Shown in pieces: positions 9,420 to 18,654 of a stretch of 64,000 bases of DNA. The notes under the pieces were generated by a model. That model was given only the letters and a program-made list of their open reading frames with translations, was not told where the DNA came from and made no database searches. Within the stretch, counting starts at the first letter, position 1, and each line of letters starts with the position of its first letter. This stretch comes from Streptomyces bathyalis (GTDB lineage: Bacteria; Actinomycetota; Actinomycetes; Streptomycetales; Streptomycetaceae), in contig NZ_CP048882.1 of the NCBI RefSeq assembly GCF_015910445.1, positions 2,108,001 to 2,172,000 on the forward strand, in the 5' to 3' direction. Position numbers and translations under genes: made by a program.

Positions 9420-9749
9420 TCAGTACCGGGGCGCGTTGCGCGAGCGCTGAACGCGCGTACCGCGCCGGTCGCGGGCGCCCCAGCAGGCCTTGTGCCAGTG
9501 GCGACGGTCGTCCACGTCGCCCATGCGGGGCCAGGCCACCACGTGGGGCACCCCGGGCGGGATCTCCTGGTCGCAGCCGGGGCAGCGGTACCGCTTGCCC
9601 GCCGAGCCCCCCACCTGCCGTACGGCCCACTCCTCGCCACGCCACTCCTCGGTGCGCTCGAGCCCGTACCGCGTGCCCGCACCTTCCTCGCGGCCGTCGG
9701 CGGGGGACTTGGCTGAACCGCCGCGGGGACGGTTGCGACGCGGAGACAC
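9420..9749 (-). CDS. conserved small actinobacterial protein (often annotated ATP/GTP-binding)
   Basis: A 109-residue basic protein. The conserved core is KRYRCPGCDQEIPPGVPH followed by a Trp/His-rich stretch (RRHWHKACW); the Cys and His residues look like a zinc-ribbon-type site (CPGC...H...H...C). I recall near-identical proteins in other Streptomyces, where they start MSPRRNRP. That fits GTG 9749, which has GAGG five bases upstream. The usual name ATP/GTP-binding protein is not supported, as I see no P-loop. Role unknown; nucleic-acid binding is a guess from the zinc-like motif and basic tail. Confidence 0.75.
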   Translation of the reverse strand: MSPRRNRPRGGSAKSPADGREEGAGTRYGLERTEEWRGEEWAVRQVGGSAGKRYRCPGCDQEIPPGVPHVVAWPRMGDVDDRRHWHKACWGARDRRGTRVQRSRNAPRY

Positions 9750-9960
9750 GGACACCTCGGAGGCTCGGAGGGCGGGTGCTCCCCACAGTAGCCACAGATC
9801 CCCCGCATAGCCGCAGCCCCCGTGCAGGAACGGACCGATAGAGCGAACAGCCTGTTGCCGCCTGCCGTTCATCGGAACAATCGGTATCGAGGCCGTGCCC
9901 ATGGCACGTGTCAGCCGTTAATGCCAGGAGGGGCCCGTACGCTCAAGAGGACGGAGCAGC

Positions 9961-11049
9961 ATGCGAGTTGGAGCATTCGTGCTGGCCGCACAGTTCCCCG
10001 GGCAGGACCAGAGGGAGCCTCTGCACAGAGCGGTGCGCACGGCGGAGACCGCGGAGGAGCACGGACTCGATTCCGTCTGGCTCGCTGAGCACCACTTCGT
10101 TCCCTACGGCGTCTGCCCGTCCGCGGTGACGCTCGCCGCGATGCTGCTGGGACGCACGCGGCGCATCGGGGTCGGCACGGCCGTCTCCGTACTCCCCAAC
10201 GCACATCCGGTCGCCCTCGGCGAGCAGTCCGCGCTGCTGCACCTCACGTCCGGGGGCCGCTTCACGCTCGGTGTGGGACGTGGCGGGCCCTGGGTGGATC
10301 TGGAGGTACTGGGCGGCGGTCTCGACGCCTTCGAGAACGGCTTCCCGGAGTCGCTGGATCTGCTGCTGCGCTGGCTGCGTGAGTCGCGGGTCGGCGCCGA
10401 CGGCGAGCGCTACCGGTTCCGTGAGGTCGACGTCGTGCCCCGCTGCGAGGAGCCCTTCGCGGCCACGGGCGCCCCGGCCGCCGGACAGGACACCGCGGAC
10501 GGACGGCAGTTGAGCCGTCCCACGGTCCTCGTCGCCTGCACCTCACCCGGGTCGGTACGCATCGCGGCACGACGCTGTCTGCCGATGCTTCTCGGCATGC
10601 ACTGCGGCGACGAGGAGAAGGCGGAGGTCGTCACGATGTGGCGACGTGAGGCGCGCGACGCGGGCCACGGCCCCGACGAGATCGAGCAGGCGGCCTCGCT
10701 GCACGTGTCCGCCGGAGTGGCCCAGGTCGGCGACAACACCGCCGAAGCGGTGGAGGCGCTGACGAAGGCGATGCCCGGCTGGTTCAGCGCAGGGCTCGGC
10801 GCCCACCGCACCGTGGACGGGCGTGAGCGCAGGATGCGGGATCCGCTCGGCTACACCGAACTGCTCACCCGGCTGCACCCGGTCGGCACCCCGCAGCTGT
10901 GCGCCGACCGCCTCTCCGCGACGAGCGAGCGCACCGGCATCGGCCGTTTCGCGCTTCTCGTCGAGGGCTCCGGCGACCTCGCCTCGACCGAACGCAATGT
11001 CCAGCGGCTGGGCGAAGAGGTCCTGTCCCTGCTCCCCCCGGGGCGGTGA
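9961..11049 (+). CDS. LLM-class (luciferase-like) flavin-dependent oxidoreductase
   Basis: A 362-residue TIM-barrel protein of the bacterial luciferase superfamily. The N-terminal segment with AEEHGLDSVWLAEHHF and the later GRFTLGVGRG segment are family hallmarks, corresponding to strands that bind F420 or FMN. These enzymes use reduced flavin or F420 to oxidise or reduce small molecules, and the substrate is not predictable. The start ATG 9961 is preceded by GGACGGA. A strong hairpin follows the stop. Confidence 0.88.
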   Translation: MRVGAFVLAAQFPGQDQREPLHRAVRTAETAEEHGLDSVWLAEHHFVPYGVCPSAVTLAAMLLGRTRRIGVGTAVSVLPNAHPVALGEQSALLHLTSGGRFTLGVGRGGPWVDLEVLGGGLDAFENGFPESLDLLLRWLRESRVGADGERYRFREVDVVPRCEEPFAATGAPAAGQDTADGRQLSRPTVLVACTSPGSVRIAARRCLPMLLGMHCGDEEKAEVVTMWRREARDAGHGPDEIEQAASLHVSAGVAQVGDNTAEAVEALTKAMPGWFSAGLGAHRTVDGRERRMRDPLGYTELLTRLHPVGTPQLCADRLSATSERTGIGRFALLVEGSGDLASTERNVQRLGEEVLSLLPPGR

Positions 11050-11098
11050 ACTCCCCCGCGACCACCAACCGTTGAGACACCAGGCGGCTCACCCACAA

Positions 11099-11134
11099 CA
11101 CGCTGCCGCTGCCCACGGGAGCAGCGGCAGCGTG
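11099..11134. terminator. bidirectional hairpin terminator between convergent genes
   Basis: A 14-bp perfect inverted repeat (CACGCTGCCGCTGC and its complement) with an 8-base loop sits between the end of the oxidoreductase gene and the end of the convergent small-protein gene. It could serve both. There is no U-tract, as is normal in Streptomyces. Confidence 0.75.
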
Positions 11135-11156
11135 GCACAGGAAGCCGCTACGCGCG

Positions 11157-11549
11157 TCAGCAGTCGCGAAGTGTCGGCGACTGGTTGAGCAGCTGACCGC
11201 GGACGGAGGTGAAGCGCGCCAGCCTCTCGTCGACCGCGTCGTCCAGGGGGAAGACAGCGACGCGGTGACAGTTCTGGAAAGCGAGCCGTACTCCGAAGTG
11301 ACGTTCCAGCGCGCCGCGTATCGCGTCGCTGGCGAGAGCTCGCAGCAGCTGGCCGCGGGCCTGCTCGTCCGGTGGCGGCGTCTGGTTGTCGGCGAACTCG
11401 CCGCCGTCCACCTTGAGCCGGGCCACCAGCGTGCTGATCATCTCCCATGCGTACGGGAGCGAGGTACGGACGCAGTCGACGAAGTCACGCTCGTCGACTT
11501 CGCCCCGTTCTGCCTGTTCCAGCAGAGCCGGTGAGACGTCGAGCGACAT
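11157..11549 (-). CDS. SCO5389-family conserved protein, divergent from nucS
   Basis: A 130-residue soluble acidic protein starting MSLDVSPALLEQAERG. I recall the sequence as the SCO5389 family, highly conserved in Streptomyces and next to nucS. No known domain or catalytic motif is evident. It is divergently transcribed from nucS across about 230 bp. The conserved pairing suggests a related role, but this is inference only. Confidence 0.8.
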   Translation of the reverse strand: MSLDVSPALLEQAERGEVDERDFVDCVRTSLPYAWEMISTLVARLKVDGGEFADNQTPPPDEQARGQLLRALASDAIRGALERHFGVRLAFQNCHRVAVFPLDDAVDERLARFTSVRGQLLNQSPTLRDC

Positions 11550-11781
11550 GGGTTCTCCTCTCGCGACCCCAGGGGATATATGGGGTCTTCATGATGGATT
11601 GGAAGGGACCCGCTCGGCGCCGGGTGTTCATACGACTCCGTACGGCGACACCCCCCATCGTTAACCGTAAGGGGCGGAGAGTGACCGCACCATGCGAATG
11701 GGCATACATCCGGCCACAGCCGAAGAGGCCCATCAGGGGGCGAATCGCATCGCCGGAGTACGTCCAGTAGCGTGACCGCTC

Positions 11782-12453
11782 ATGCGTCTCGTCATCGCCC
11801 GGTGCTCCGTCGACTACGCCGGCAGGCTCACCGCTCATCTCCCCTCCGCTCCACGGCTGATCCTGGTCAAGGCCGACGGTTCGGTCTCCGTCCACGCGGA
11901 CGACCGCGCCTACAAGCCCCTCAACTGGATGTCCCCGCCCTGCACGGTGAAGGAGTCCGAGGGGGACGCCTGCCCGGTCTGGACCGTGCAGAACAAGTCG
12001 GGCGAGAAATTGATCATCACCATGGAAGAGATCCTCCACGACTCCTCACACGAGCTGGGCGCCGATCCCGGACTGATCAAGGACGGGGTCGAGGCGCACC
12101 TTCAGGAGCTGCTCGCGGACCGCATGGAGACTCTGGGCGAGGGCTGGACGCTGATCCGCCGCGAGTACCCGACGGCCATCGGCCCCGTCGACATCCTCGG
12201 CCGTGACGAGACGGGCGCCACGGTGGCGGTCGAGATCAAGCGACGCGGCGAGATCGACGGCGTCGAGCAGCTGACTCGCTACCTCGATCTCCTCAACCGC
12301 GATCCCCATCTCGCCCCCGTCAAGGGCATCTTCGCCGCACAGGAGATCAAACCGCAGGCCCGGGTGCTCGCCTCCGACCGCGGCATCGGCTGCGTCACCC
12401 TCGACTACGACTCGCTGCGCGGCATCGAGGACGACAAGCTGCGGCTCTTCTGA
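11782..12453 (+). CDS. nucS: mismatch-specific endonuclease NucS (EndoMS)
   Basis: A 223-residue nuclease that cleaves both strands at mismatches. In Actinobacteria, which lack MutS/MutL, it supplies mismatch repair. The N-terminal DNA-binding domain (1-115) is followed by a RecB-like nuclease domain with the PD-(D/E)xK residues D137 (GPVDILG), E151 and K153 (VEIKRR). The C-terminal tail DDKLRLF resembles the sliding-clamp binding motif of NucS proteins and would couple it to DnaN. The length is normal for the family. Confidence 0.95.
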   Translation: MRLVIARCSVDYAGRLTAHLPSAPRLILVKADGSVSVHADDRAYKPLNWMSPPCTVKESEGDACPVWTVQNKSGEKLIITMEEILHDSSHELGADPGLIKDGVEAHLQELLADRMETLGEGWTLIRREYPTAIGPVDILGRDETGATVAVEIKRRGEIDGVEQLTRYLDLLNRDPHLAPVKGIFAAQEIKPQARVLASDRGIGCVTLDYDSLRGIEDDKLRLF

Positions 12454-12629
12454 GCACGCGTGTAGCGGCCACCGAAAATTGATCCGTTCTTCTGAAAAAC
12501 ACACAGCCGTCCGGGTCGTGTCCCTGTCACACGCCCTAGGGTGCACGAAACCGCTCGGTATGCCCGGTTAGCGTCGGGGGCTGCCGGCGCCGGGGAACCT
12601 CCCGGCCCCTAGGACCTGGGAGTTTTTCG

Positions 12630-14333
12630 GTGCGCATCCTGCTCGTGGCCAGCGCCTTCAACAGCCTCACCCAACGCGTGTACGCCGAACTGAGCGACCT
12701 CGGCCATCGGTTGGACACGGTGTGCGGTGGGGACGACGACGCGGTACGGGAGGCGGTGAGCCGGCACGACCCGGCACTGATCGTCGCGCCGATGCTCAAG
12801 ACCGCCCTCCCCGAAGACGTCTTCTCGCGTCACGTCTGCCTCGTCGTCCACCCCGGTCCGCCCGGTGACCGCGGTCCCTCCGCCCTGGACTGGGCGATCG
12901 CGACCGGCGCCCGCCACTGGGCGGTGACGGTGCTGCAGGCGGACGCCGAGATGGACGCCGGGGACATCTGGGCAACGGTCCCGTTCGCGCTGCCGGAAGC
13001 CGGCAAGAGCGATCTGTACCGCAACGAGATGTCGGACGCCGCGGCGACCGCGGTGAAGCTCGCGGTCGCCCGCTTCGCCTCGGGCGCCTACAAGCCGCGG
13101 CGCCAGGAGGAACTCGGAGCCGAGGTGGTGTGGCGCCCGTACTTCCGTCAGGAGCGGCGGCGGATCGACTGGGCCGCGGACTCCACCGGAACGGTGCTGC
13201 GCAAGCTGCGAGCGGCCGACTCCCAGCCGGGGGTACTCGACGAACTGCTCGGCGCAGAATGGTTTCTGCACGGCGGGCATCCCGAGTCCGCGCTGCCCCT
13301 GCGCGGCGCGCCCGGCGAGATCGTGGCGACCCGCGCGGCCGCGGTGTGCCGCGCCACACGCGACGGTGCCGTGTGGATCCCCCAGTTGAGACCGAGGCGC
13401 ACCCCGGGCGGACCCGCGACGTTCCGGATGCCGGCGGTCGACGCGCTGGGTCCGCGGCTGCCGGAGTCGGTGCCGGAGGTGCCGGCGCGGCTTGAGCAGG
13501 GCAGATGGGGAAGCCGCGGCTGGACGGACATCCGCTACGAGCAGCGGGGCCCGGTCGGCTTCATCTGGTTCTCCTTCCCCGGCGGCGCGATGAGCACGGA
13601 CCAGTGCCGCCGGCTGCTGGCGGCCTACCGGCACGCGCTCTCCCGTCCGACGTCCGTGCTCGTCCTCGGCAGCCGCCGCGACTTCTTCTCCAACGGCATC
13701 CACCTCGGAGTCATCGAGGCGGCAGCGGACCCGGGCGGGGAATCGTGGGCCAACATCAACGCGATGGACGACCTGGTGGAGGCCGTACTGCTCACGACTG
13801 ACCGGCTGGTGGTCGCCGCTCTCGGGGGCAACGCCGCGGCCGGCGGCGTGATGCTGGCACTCGCGGCGGACGAGGTGTGGTGCCGGGAGGGGGCGGTGCT
13901 CAACCCGCACTACCGGCTCATGGGTCTGTACGGGTCGGAGTACTGGACGTACACGCTCCCGCGCCGCGTGGGAGCCGTCGCGGCGGAGCGGATGACGCGT
14001 GAGGCGCTCCCGGTGAGCGCCGCGTCAGCAGCCGACGCCGGGCTGGTGGACCGTCTGGTGGCCACCTCGCCCGCGGACTTCGCCGGCGAGACATCGCGGA
14101 TGGCGGCGGAACTGGCCCGCTCCCGGGCCTGGGCGGAACGCGTCGCCGGGAAGGCCGCCGCGCGGGCACGGGACGAGGCGGAGAAGCCGCTGGCGCAGTA
14201 CCGCGAGGAGGAACTGGCCGTGATGCGCGGCCAGTTCTTCGGCGCGCACGAGCCCTATCACGCGCTGCGCAGAGCCTTCGTACGCAAGGAGGCCTTGCGC
14301 GGCGCGGAGGTGGCGGGCGCCGCCGGCGGCTGA
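12630..14333 (+). CDS. hoxX: HoxX-like protein: formyltransferase domain fused to enoyl-CoA hydratase domain
   Basis: A 567-residue fusion. The N-terminal part resembles methionyl-tRNA formyltransferase, with the HPGPPGDRGPSALDWA segment characteristic of HoxX. The C-terminal part (about 305-520) is crotonase-like, including GNAAAGGVMLALAADE near the oxyanion hole. In known HoxX, one domain forms formyl-CoA from N10-formyl-tetrahydrofolate and the other releases CO, which becomes the active-site ligand of [NiFe] hydrogenases in air. GTG 12630 is preceded by TGGGAG at good spacing. No hydrogenase or hyp gene is in the window, so its partner must lie elsewhere or its role differs. Confidence 0.82.
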   Translation: MRILLVASAFNSLTQRVYAELSDLGHRLDTVCGGDDDAVREAVSRHDPALIVAPMLKTALPEDVFSRHVCLVVHPGPPGDRGPSALDWAIATGARHWAVTVLQADAEMDAGDIWATVPFALPEAGKSDLYRNEMSDAAATAVKLAVARFASGAYKPRRQEELGAEVVWRPYFRQERRRIDWAADSTGTVLRKLRAADSQPGVLDELLGAEWFLHGGHPESALPLRGAPGEIVATRAAAVCRATRDGAVWIPQLRPRRTPGGPATFRMPAVDALGPRLPESVPEVPARLEQGRWGSRGWTDIRYEQRGPVGFIWFSFPGGAMSTDQCRRLLAAYRHALSRPTSVLVLGSRRDFFSNGIHLGVIEAAADPGGESWANINAMDDLVEAVLLTTDRLVVAALGGNAAAGGVMLALAADEVWCREGAVLNPHYRLMGLYGSEYWTYTLPRRVGAVAAERMTREALPVSAASAADAGLVDRLVATSPADFAGETSRMAAELARSRAWAERVAGKAAARARDEAEKPLAQYREEELAVMRGQFFGAHEPYHALRRAFVRKEALRGAEVAGAAGG

Positions 14334-14445
14334 GCAGCCGGCACGTGCCCCTGCGTCCGCGCTCCCTCCTTGCTATTGCTCTGCCTGTCCTGGCTCTGCC
14401 TGTCCTGGGTCGGCGTGCCTGCTCTCGGGTCCGTCCGGCCGTGGG

Positions 14446-17130
14446 TCAGACGACCAGGTACGAAGGGCCCGTCGAGGGTGCGAAGCCGAGGACGCCGAGG
14501 ATGGTGCCGCCGGTGTCGGTGCCACCGTCGTCCGTACCGCCCCCGTCGGTCCCGCCGGTGTCGCCGCCGCCTGCGTCGGTCCCGCCCGTGTCGGTGCCAC
14601 CGGTATCGGTCCCACCGGTGTCGGTCCCCCCGGTGTCGGTGCCGCCGTCGTCCGTACCACCGGTGTCGGTGCCACCGTCGTCCGTACCGCCGGTGTCGGT
14701 GCCACCGTCGTCCGTGCCACCGGTGTCGGTGCCACCGTCGTCCGTACCGCCGGTGTCGGTGCCACCGTCGTCGGTGCCACCGCTGTCGGTGCTGCCGCTG
14801 TCACCCGGGCTGCCGGTCGGCGAGCCGTCGCCGCCTCCCGGGTCGCCCGGCTCACTGCTGGAGGGGTCCTCGTCCGGCGCGGAACTGCTCTCGCTGGGCG
14901 ACTCCTTGCTCGCGCTGTCGGAGGCGTCCGGGGACTTGCTGGACTCGCTCGGGCTCTCCGACTTGCTGCTCTGACTGGCGCCGGGGCTGCGGCTTCCGGG
15001 ATCCTCCGCGTTCAGTTCGTTGTGGTCGTCCCGCTGCGAGGTCGATCCGGGCTTGCCGCGGTCCAGCGGGCCGCTGCCGTCGTCCGGCATCCGGCCGAGT
15101 CCCACGATCGTGGCGAGCACGGCGATCAGCACCGCACCCGCACCCGCCGCGGCCAGGTTCCTGCGGGCGCCGTAGGCGACCGAACCCCGTACGGGGTGGA
15201 CGAGCGTCGGCGTCGCGTCACGGAAGGCGCCGACGGCGCCTGCGTTCGGGTTGGCGATCGACGCGGCGACCGTTCGCGCCGTCTCTGGCTCCCCTTCCCG
15301 GATGTCGCCGCGTCTGTGGCCCCTGAGGGTGGCGGCGAGCGAGTGCGTGGGTCTGTCGCCGATCTCGTACGCGACGGGTTCCGCCTGCTCCTCGTGGCCC
15401 GCCGCCGCGGCTGCGGCCGGGACGGGAGCAGCCGGAACGGGAGCTGCCGGAACGGGCTCTGCCGGGTCGGGCACGGCCCGCCGGTCCGCGCCGCCGGGCG
15501 CGACGGGGCCTCCCGGATGCTGTGCGACGAGAAGATCCGTTGTCAGGGCGAGCACCCGGCGTCCGGTGAACGTGCCCTGCTGGTCCGCGAGCGCACCGCG
15601 CATCGCGATCGAGGCCTCCAACTCGGCAGCGGCGCGCTGGAGCTGACCGGAGCAGAGTGCGAGCACTCCCAACTCATGGTGGAAATAGGCCTCTTGGGCG
15701 ACTTCGCCCGATGTGCGCGCCGCCTCCAGCCCGCCGCGCAGCACCTTCTCCCAGGCGCTCCAGCGCAGCGAGGCGGCCAGCACCGGAGCGGCCGAGCGGG
15801 CCAGCAGGACCGCCGCGCTCGCGTGACCGCCGCGATGGGCGCCCTGGACGGCGGCGAGCACCGCGTCCGCCTCCGTGGCGACCCGTGCGGGCGTGACGGA
15901 GGGATGGTCGACCCACCAGCCGTAGTGATGGGCCGCCATCAGGGCGCGTCCGTCGGTGCCGTCGGCGAATCCGGCGGTGGTCAGGGCGTCGGCGACAGCG
16001 TCCGCCAGCCGGTAGTGCCCGCCCACGATGGTGACGAGTCCGGCGCGTGCCAGCTCGCCCTCCGCCTCGTCGGCCTGGCGGTCGCCCACGAGCGCGGGCA
16101 GCTGTGTGTGGTGCGGCAGTTCGCCGCCGAGGGCGAGCGCGAAGCGCAGCGCGTCACGTGCGGACGAGGAGAGCCGCTCGGCGACACGGGCGCTCATGGC
16201 GCTGGTGCGGCTGCCGCTCAGCTCGCCGGCCCGGCCGCCGTAGCGCAGCAGCGCGCCGGCCTGTACGAAGCGGAGCGGCAGACCTCCGGAGGACTCCTCC
16301 GAGGCGAGCCACATGTCCTGCGCCGCGTCGGCCTCCTCGTCCGTGAGCGGCCTTCGTACGGCGTGTTCGAGCAGTTCGAGGCATGCGGTTCGGCTGAGTC
16401 CGGTGAGCCGGAACTCCTCCACGTGGACGTCGCCGGAGGCAGGCGGGATGTCGGGAGTGGATGAGAAGAGGAAGGCGCATTCGGGGGTGGCGTCGAGGAG
16501 TTGGTCGAGGGCCTCACCGCCGAACGCGAGGTCGTCGACGATGACGACCGCGCCGATGCCCTGCAGTGCCTCGCGCATCTCCTCGTCACTGGGACGGTTG
16601 AGAGGCGCGTCGTGGACTGCGGCGAAAAGTTCCTGCAGAAGGTCGGTGGCCGTGCGGCGGTATCCGCTCAGCCACACCACCCCGTCGGGCGCGAGGTCCG
16701 CGACGTCCGCGGCGACGGCCTCCAGGAGGGTGGTGCGCCCGGAACCCGGGAGGCCCGTCAGACGTATGGAGCGCCCGCAGGCGAGCTGCCCCGCCAGCCG
16801 CTCGCGCTCCTCGTCGCGCTCGAGCATCGGTATGGCGCGAGCGCCCGGAGCGGCCGGCGACCCGGAGTGCGTGCCGCCCGGGTCCGCGGATCTGGCCGCT
16901 TCCGCCTCCGATTTACGCGCGTACAGCGAGCGTTCGCGCTGGGTGAGTCTTCGCGGTTCACCGGGAATCTCCGTGGGCGGGCAAGGTTCGACCTCGCTGC
17001 CGTCGACCGGGTTCAAGGTGAGCAGCTGTCTTCCGACGACGAGCTTCACGGGGCGTCTGCTGTACGGCTGCCCCTGTTCGGTGCCGCCGTTGCCTTCACC
17101 GCCGTGCTGTGTATTGCCGTGCTGAACCAT
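14446..17130 (-). CDS. membrane-anchored P-loop (STAND/AAA-like) protein with Gly-Thr-Asp repeat tail
   Basis: An 894-residue protein. After a variable head, an NTPase-like domain begins near residue 100. Its P-loop is GLPGSGRTT (126-134), with Arg132 where Walker A has Lys, and the Walker B-like strand is AVVIVDD (about 194-200). An alpha-helical region with a regulator-like layout runs to about residue 560. An Ala/Pro-rich linker and one transmembrane segment (about 675-695) come next. The last 200 residues are Ser/Asp/Glu-rich and then tandem GGTDTGGTDD units, presumably outside the cell. Function unknown; signalling or cell-surface association is inference. The Arg substitution may weaken ATP binding. 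Confidence 0.7.
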   Translation of the reverse strand: MVQHGNTQHGGEGNGGTEQGQPYSRRPVKLVVGRQLLTLNPVDGSEVEPCPPTEIPGEPRRLTQRERSLYARKSEAEAARSADPGGTHSGSPAAPGARAIPMLERDEERERLAGQLACGRSIRLTGLPGSGRTTLLEAVAADVADLAPDGVVWLSGYRRTATDLLQELFAAVHDAPLNRPSDEEMREALQGIGAVVIVDDLAFGGEALDQLLDATPECAFLFSSTPDIPPASGDVHVEEFRLTGLSRTACLELLEHAVRRPLTDEEADAAQDMWLASEESSGGLPLRFVQAGALLRYGGRAGELSGSRTSAMSARVAERLSSSARDALRFALALGGELPHHTQLPALVGDRQADEAEGELARAGLVTIVGGHYRLADAVADALTTAGFADGTDGRALMAAHHYGWWVDHPSVTPARVATEADAVLAAVQGAHRGGHASAAVLLARSAAPVLAASLRWSAWEKVLRGGLEAARTSGEVAQEAYFHHELGVLALCSGQLQRAAAELEASIAMRGALADQQGTFTGRRVLALTTDLLVAQHPGGPVAPGGADRRAVPDPAEPVPAAPVPAAPVPAAAAAAGHEEQAEPVAYEIGDRPTHSLAATLRGHRRGDIREGEPETARTVAASIANPNAGAVGAFRDATPTLVHPVRGSVAYGARRNLAAAGAGAVLIAVLATIVGLGRMPDDGSGPLDRGKPGSTSQRDDHNELNAEDPGSRSPGASQSSKSESPSESSKSPDASDSASKESPSESSSAPDEDPSSSEPGDPGGGDGSPTGSPGDSGSTDSGGTDDGGTDTGGTDDGGTDTGGTDDGGTDTGGTDDGGTDTGGTDDGGTDTGGTDTGGTDTGGTDTGGTDAGGGDTGGTDGGGTDDGGTDTGGTILGVLGFAPSTGPSYLVV
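14504..14796 (-). repeat. 30-bp class coding tandem repeat (GGTDTGGTDD units)
   Basis: Within the 3' end of the P-loop protein, a unit of 15 or 30 bp encoding GGTDTGGTDD repeats about ten times. The pattern is regular, with some units lacking the DDGG half. Such arrays change length by slippage. On the plus strand the same DNA gives a spurious Val-Pro-Pro open frame. Confidence 0.85.
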
Positions 17131-17273
17131 GGTGGAATGCCCCCAGATACTCCGGTACGAGCACGCCCCGCCAGTTTCGGCTTCTCCCGTCGCAGGTCGA
17201 CGCGAACGGCAGCACCGGGCGCTGCTTCCGGCACAGTATTACCGCGAGCGCTCAGGCTGAACCGCTGTGCACG

Positions 17274-17606
17274 TCAAGGCTTGGTGAGAATCTGGGCCTC
17301 AGAAACTGTCAAACCGCCCTCGATCGCAAGAATGCGGTGCAGCCGAGTGGCCACCAACAGCCGCTGCATCTGCGGCGGCACGTCGCGCAGCACGAGCCTT
17401 CGGCCGCAGCGGCCCGCCCTTCTGTGGGCGCCCATGATCACGCCGAGCCCGGTCGCGTCCCAGGAATCGAGTCCGGCCAGATCCAGCACCAGATCGCCGT
17501 CGCCGGAGTCGACGGCGGAGTGAAGGACCGTACGGGCGTCCGCCGCGCTCCGGACGTCGAGGCGACCCCCGACGGCCAGCTCGGCATGGTCGCCCCTGAT
17601 CTGCAT
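17274..17606 (-). CDS. STAS-domain anti-sigma factor antagonist-like protein
   Basis: A 110-residue single STAS domain. The DSWDATGLGVIMGAHR segment is the signature loop, and Thr stands where SpoIIAA/RsbV carries the phosphorylated Ser. Members bind anti-sigma kinases when unphosphorylated and so free sigma factors. No partner kinase or sigma gene is adjacent. The upstream neighbour is a 3-hydroxyacyl-CoA dehydrogenase gene, separated by about 190 bp. Confidence 0.85.
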   Translation of the reverse strand: MQIRGDHAELAVGGRLDVRSAADARTVLHSAVDSGDGDLVLDLAGLDSWDATGLGVIMGAHRRAGRCGRRLVLRDVPPQMQRLLVATRLHRILAIEGGLTVSEAQILTKP

Positions 17607-17796
17607 AACCGCTCCCCGGATGTGTTTCTGCTGCGCGTACCTTCACGTCTGAATGTCTCATCACAACTGACTGCGTTTGCAGCAACCTGGTTGCCGTCCG
17701 TGCTCGAACCGACACGGAAATCACCCTCGCGGGCGATGTTCTCTCGAACGCGCCCACGTGGAGCGGCAGTCGGTCCGCCGTATGTACGTGTGTGTC

Positions 17797-18654
17797 TCAG
17801 TGGTCGTAGTAACCCCGGCCGCTCTTGCGGCCGATGTCACCCGCGTCGACCATCCTGCGCATCGACTCGGGCGGCGCGAACTTCGGGTCCTGGGACTCGG
17901 TGTAGATGTTCTCGCTGGCGTGCAGCAGGATGTCGACGCCGGTGAGGTCCGCCGTGGCCAACGGACCCATGGCGTGGCCGAACCCCAGCTTGCAGGCAGT
18001 GTCGATGTCTTCGGCAGTGGCCACGCCGGACTCGTGGAGCTTCGCCGCCTCGACGACGAGCGCCGAGATGAGCCGCGTGGTGACGAAACCGGCGACGTCG
18101 CGGTTGACGACGACGCAGGTCTTGCCGACGGACTCCGCGAACTCGCGGGCCCCGGCGAGGGTTTCGTCGCTGGTGCGGTGACCGCGTACGAGCTCGCACA
18201 GCGCCATCATCGGAACGGGTGAGAAGAAGTGTGTGCCGACGACCCGTTCGGGGCGGGCCGTGGCCGCCGCGATCTTGGTGATCGGGATGGCGGAGGTGTT
18301 GGAGGCGAGGATCGCCTCGTCCTTCACCAGAGTGTCGAGCCTGCCGAAGATCTCCTGCTTCACCTCGATCTTCTCGAATACGGCTTCGACGACGACATCC
18401 GCCTCGGCGACCGCGTCCAGATCGGTGGTGGTCGTGATGCGCGCGAGAGCCGCCTCCGCGGCGGACTCCTCGAGCTTGCCCTTCTTCACGAACTTCTCGT
18501 AGGACGCCTTGATGCCGTCCGTCCCCCGGGTGAGAGCCTCACCGGTCACATCGCGGAGAGTCACGTCCCAGCCGGCCTGAGCCGACACCTGAGCGATGCC
18601 GGATCCCATGAGACCGGCACCGATGACGGCGAGCTTCTTCCCCACGACTGCCAC
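17797..18654 (-). CDS. 3-hydroxybutyryl-CoA dehydrogenase
   Basis: A 285-residue NAD-dependent enzyme interconverting 3-hydroxyacyl-CoA and acetoacetyl-CoA-type products in fatty acid and butyrate/PHB metabolism. The Rossmann motif GAGLMGSGIAQ is at about residues 12-22, and the THFFSPVPMM segment contains the catalytic His. The SNTSAIPIT stretch and the C-terminal domain ending KSGRGYYDH are typical. Start is uncertain between GTG 18654 and GTG 18645; the latter has AGGTGG five bases upstream. The length matches the family. Confidence 0.93.
   Translation of the reverse strand: MAVVGKKLAVIGAGLMGSGIAQVSAQAGWDVTLRDVTGEALTRGTDGIKASYEKFVKKGKLEESAAEAALARITTTTDLDAVAEADVVVEAVFEKIEVKQEIFGRLDTLVKDEAILASNTSAIPITKIAAATARPERVVGTHFFSPVPMMALCELVRGHRTSDETLAGAREFAESVGKTCVVVNRDVAGFVTTRLISALVVEAAKLHESGVATAEDIDTACKLGFGHAMGPLATADLTGVDILLHASENIYTESQDPKFAPPESMRRMVDAGDIGRKSGRGYYDH

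Noticed and set aside
14504..14796. CRISPR-like regular repeats
   Set aside because: Units are in frame and encode GGTDTGGTDD without unique spacers; it is a coding tandem repeat.
14345..14974. Plus-strand frame of Val-Pro-Pro repeats
   Set aside because: It is the reverse reading of the Gly-Thr-Asp repeat tail of the minus-strand protein, whose upstream part is clearly coding.
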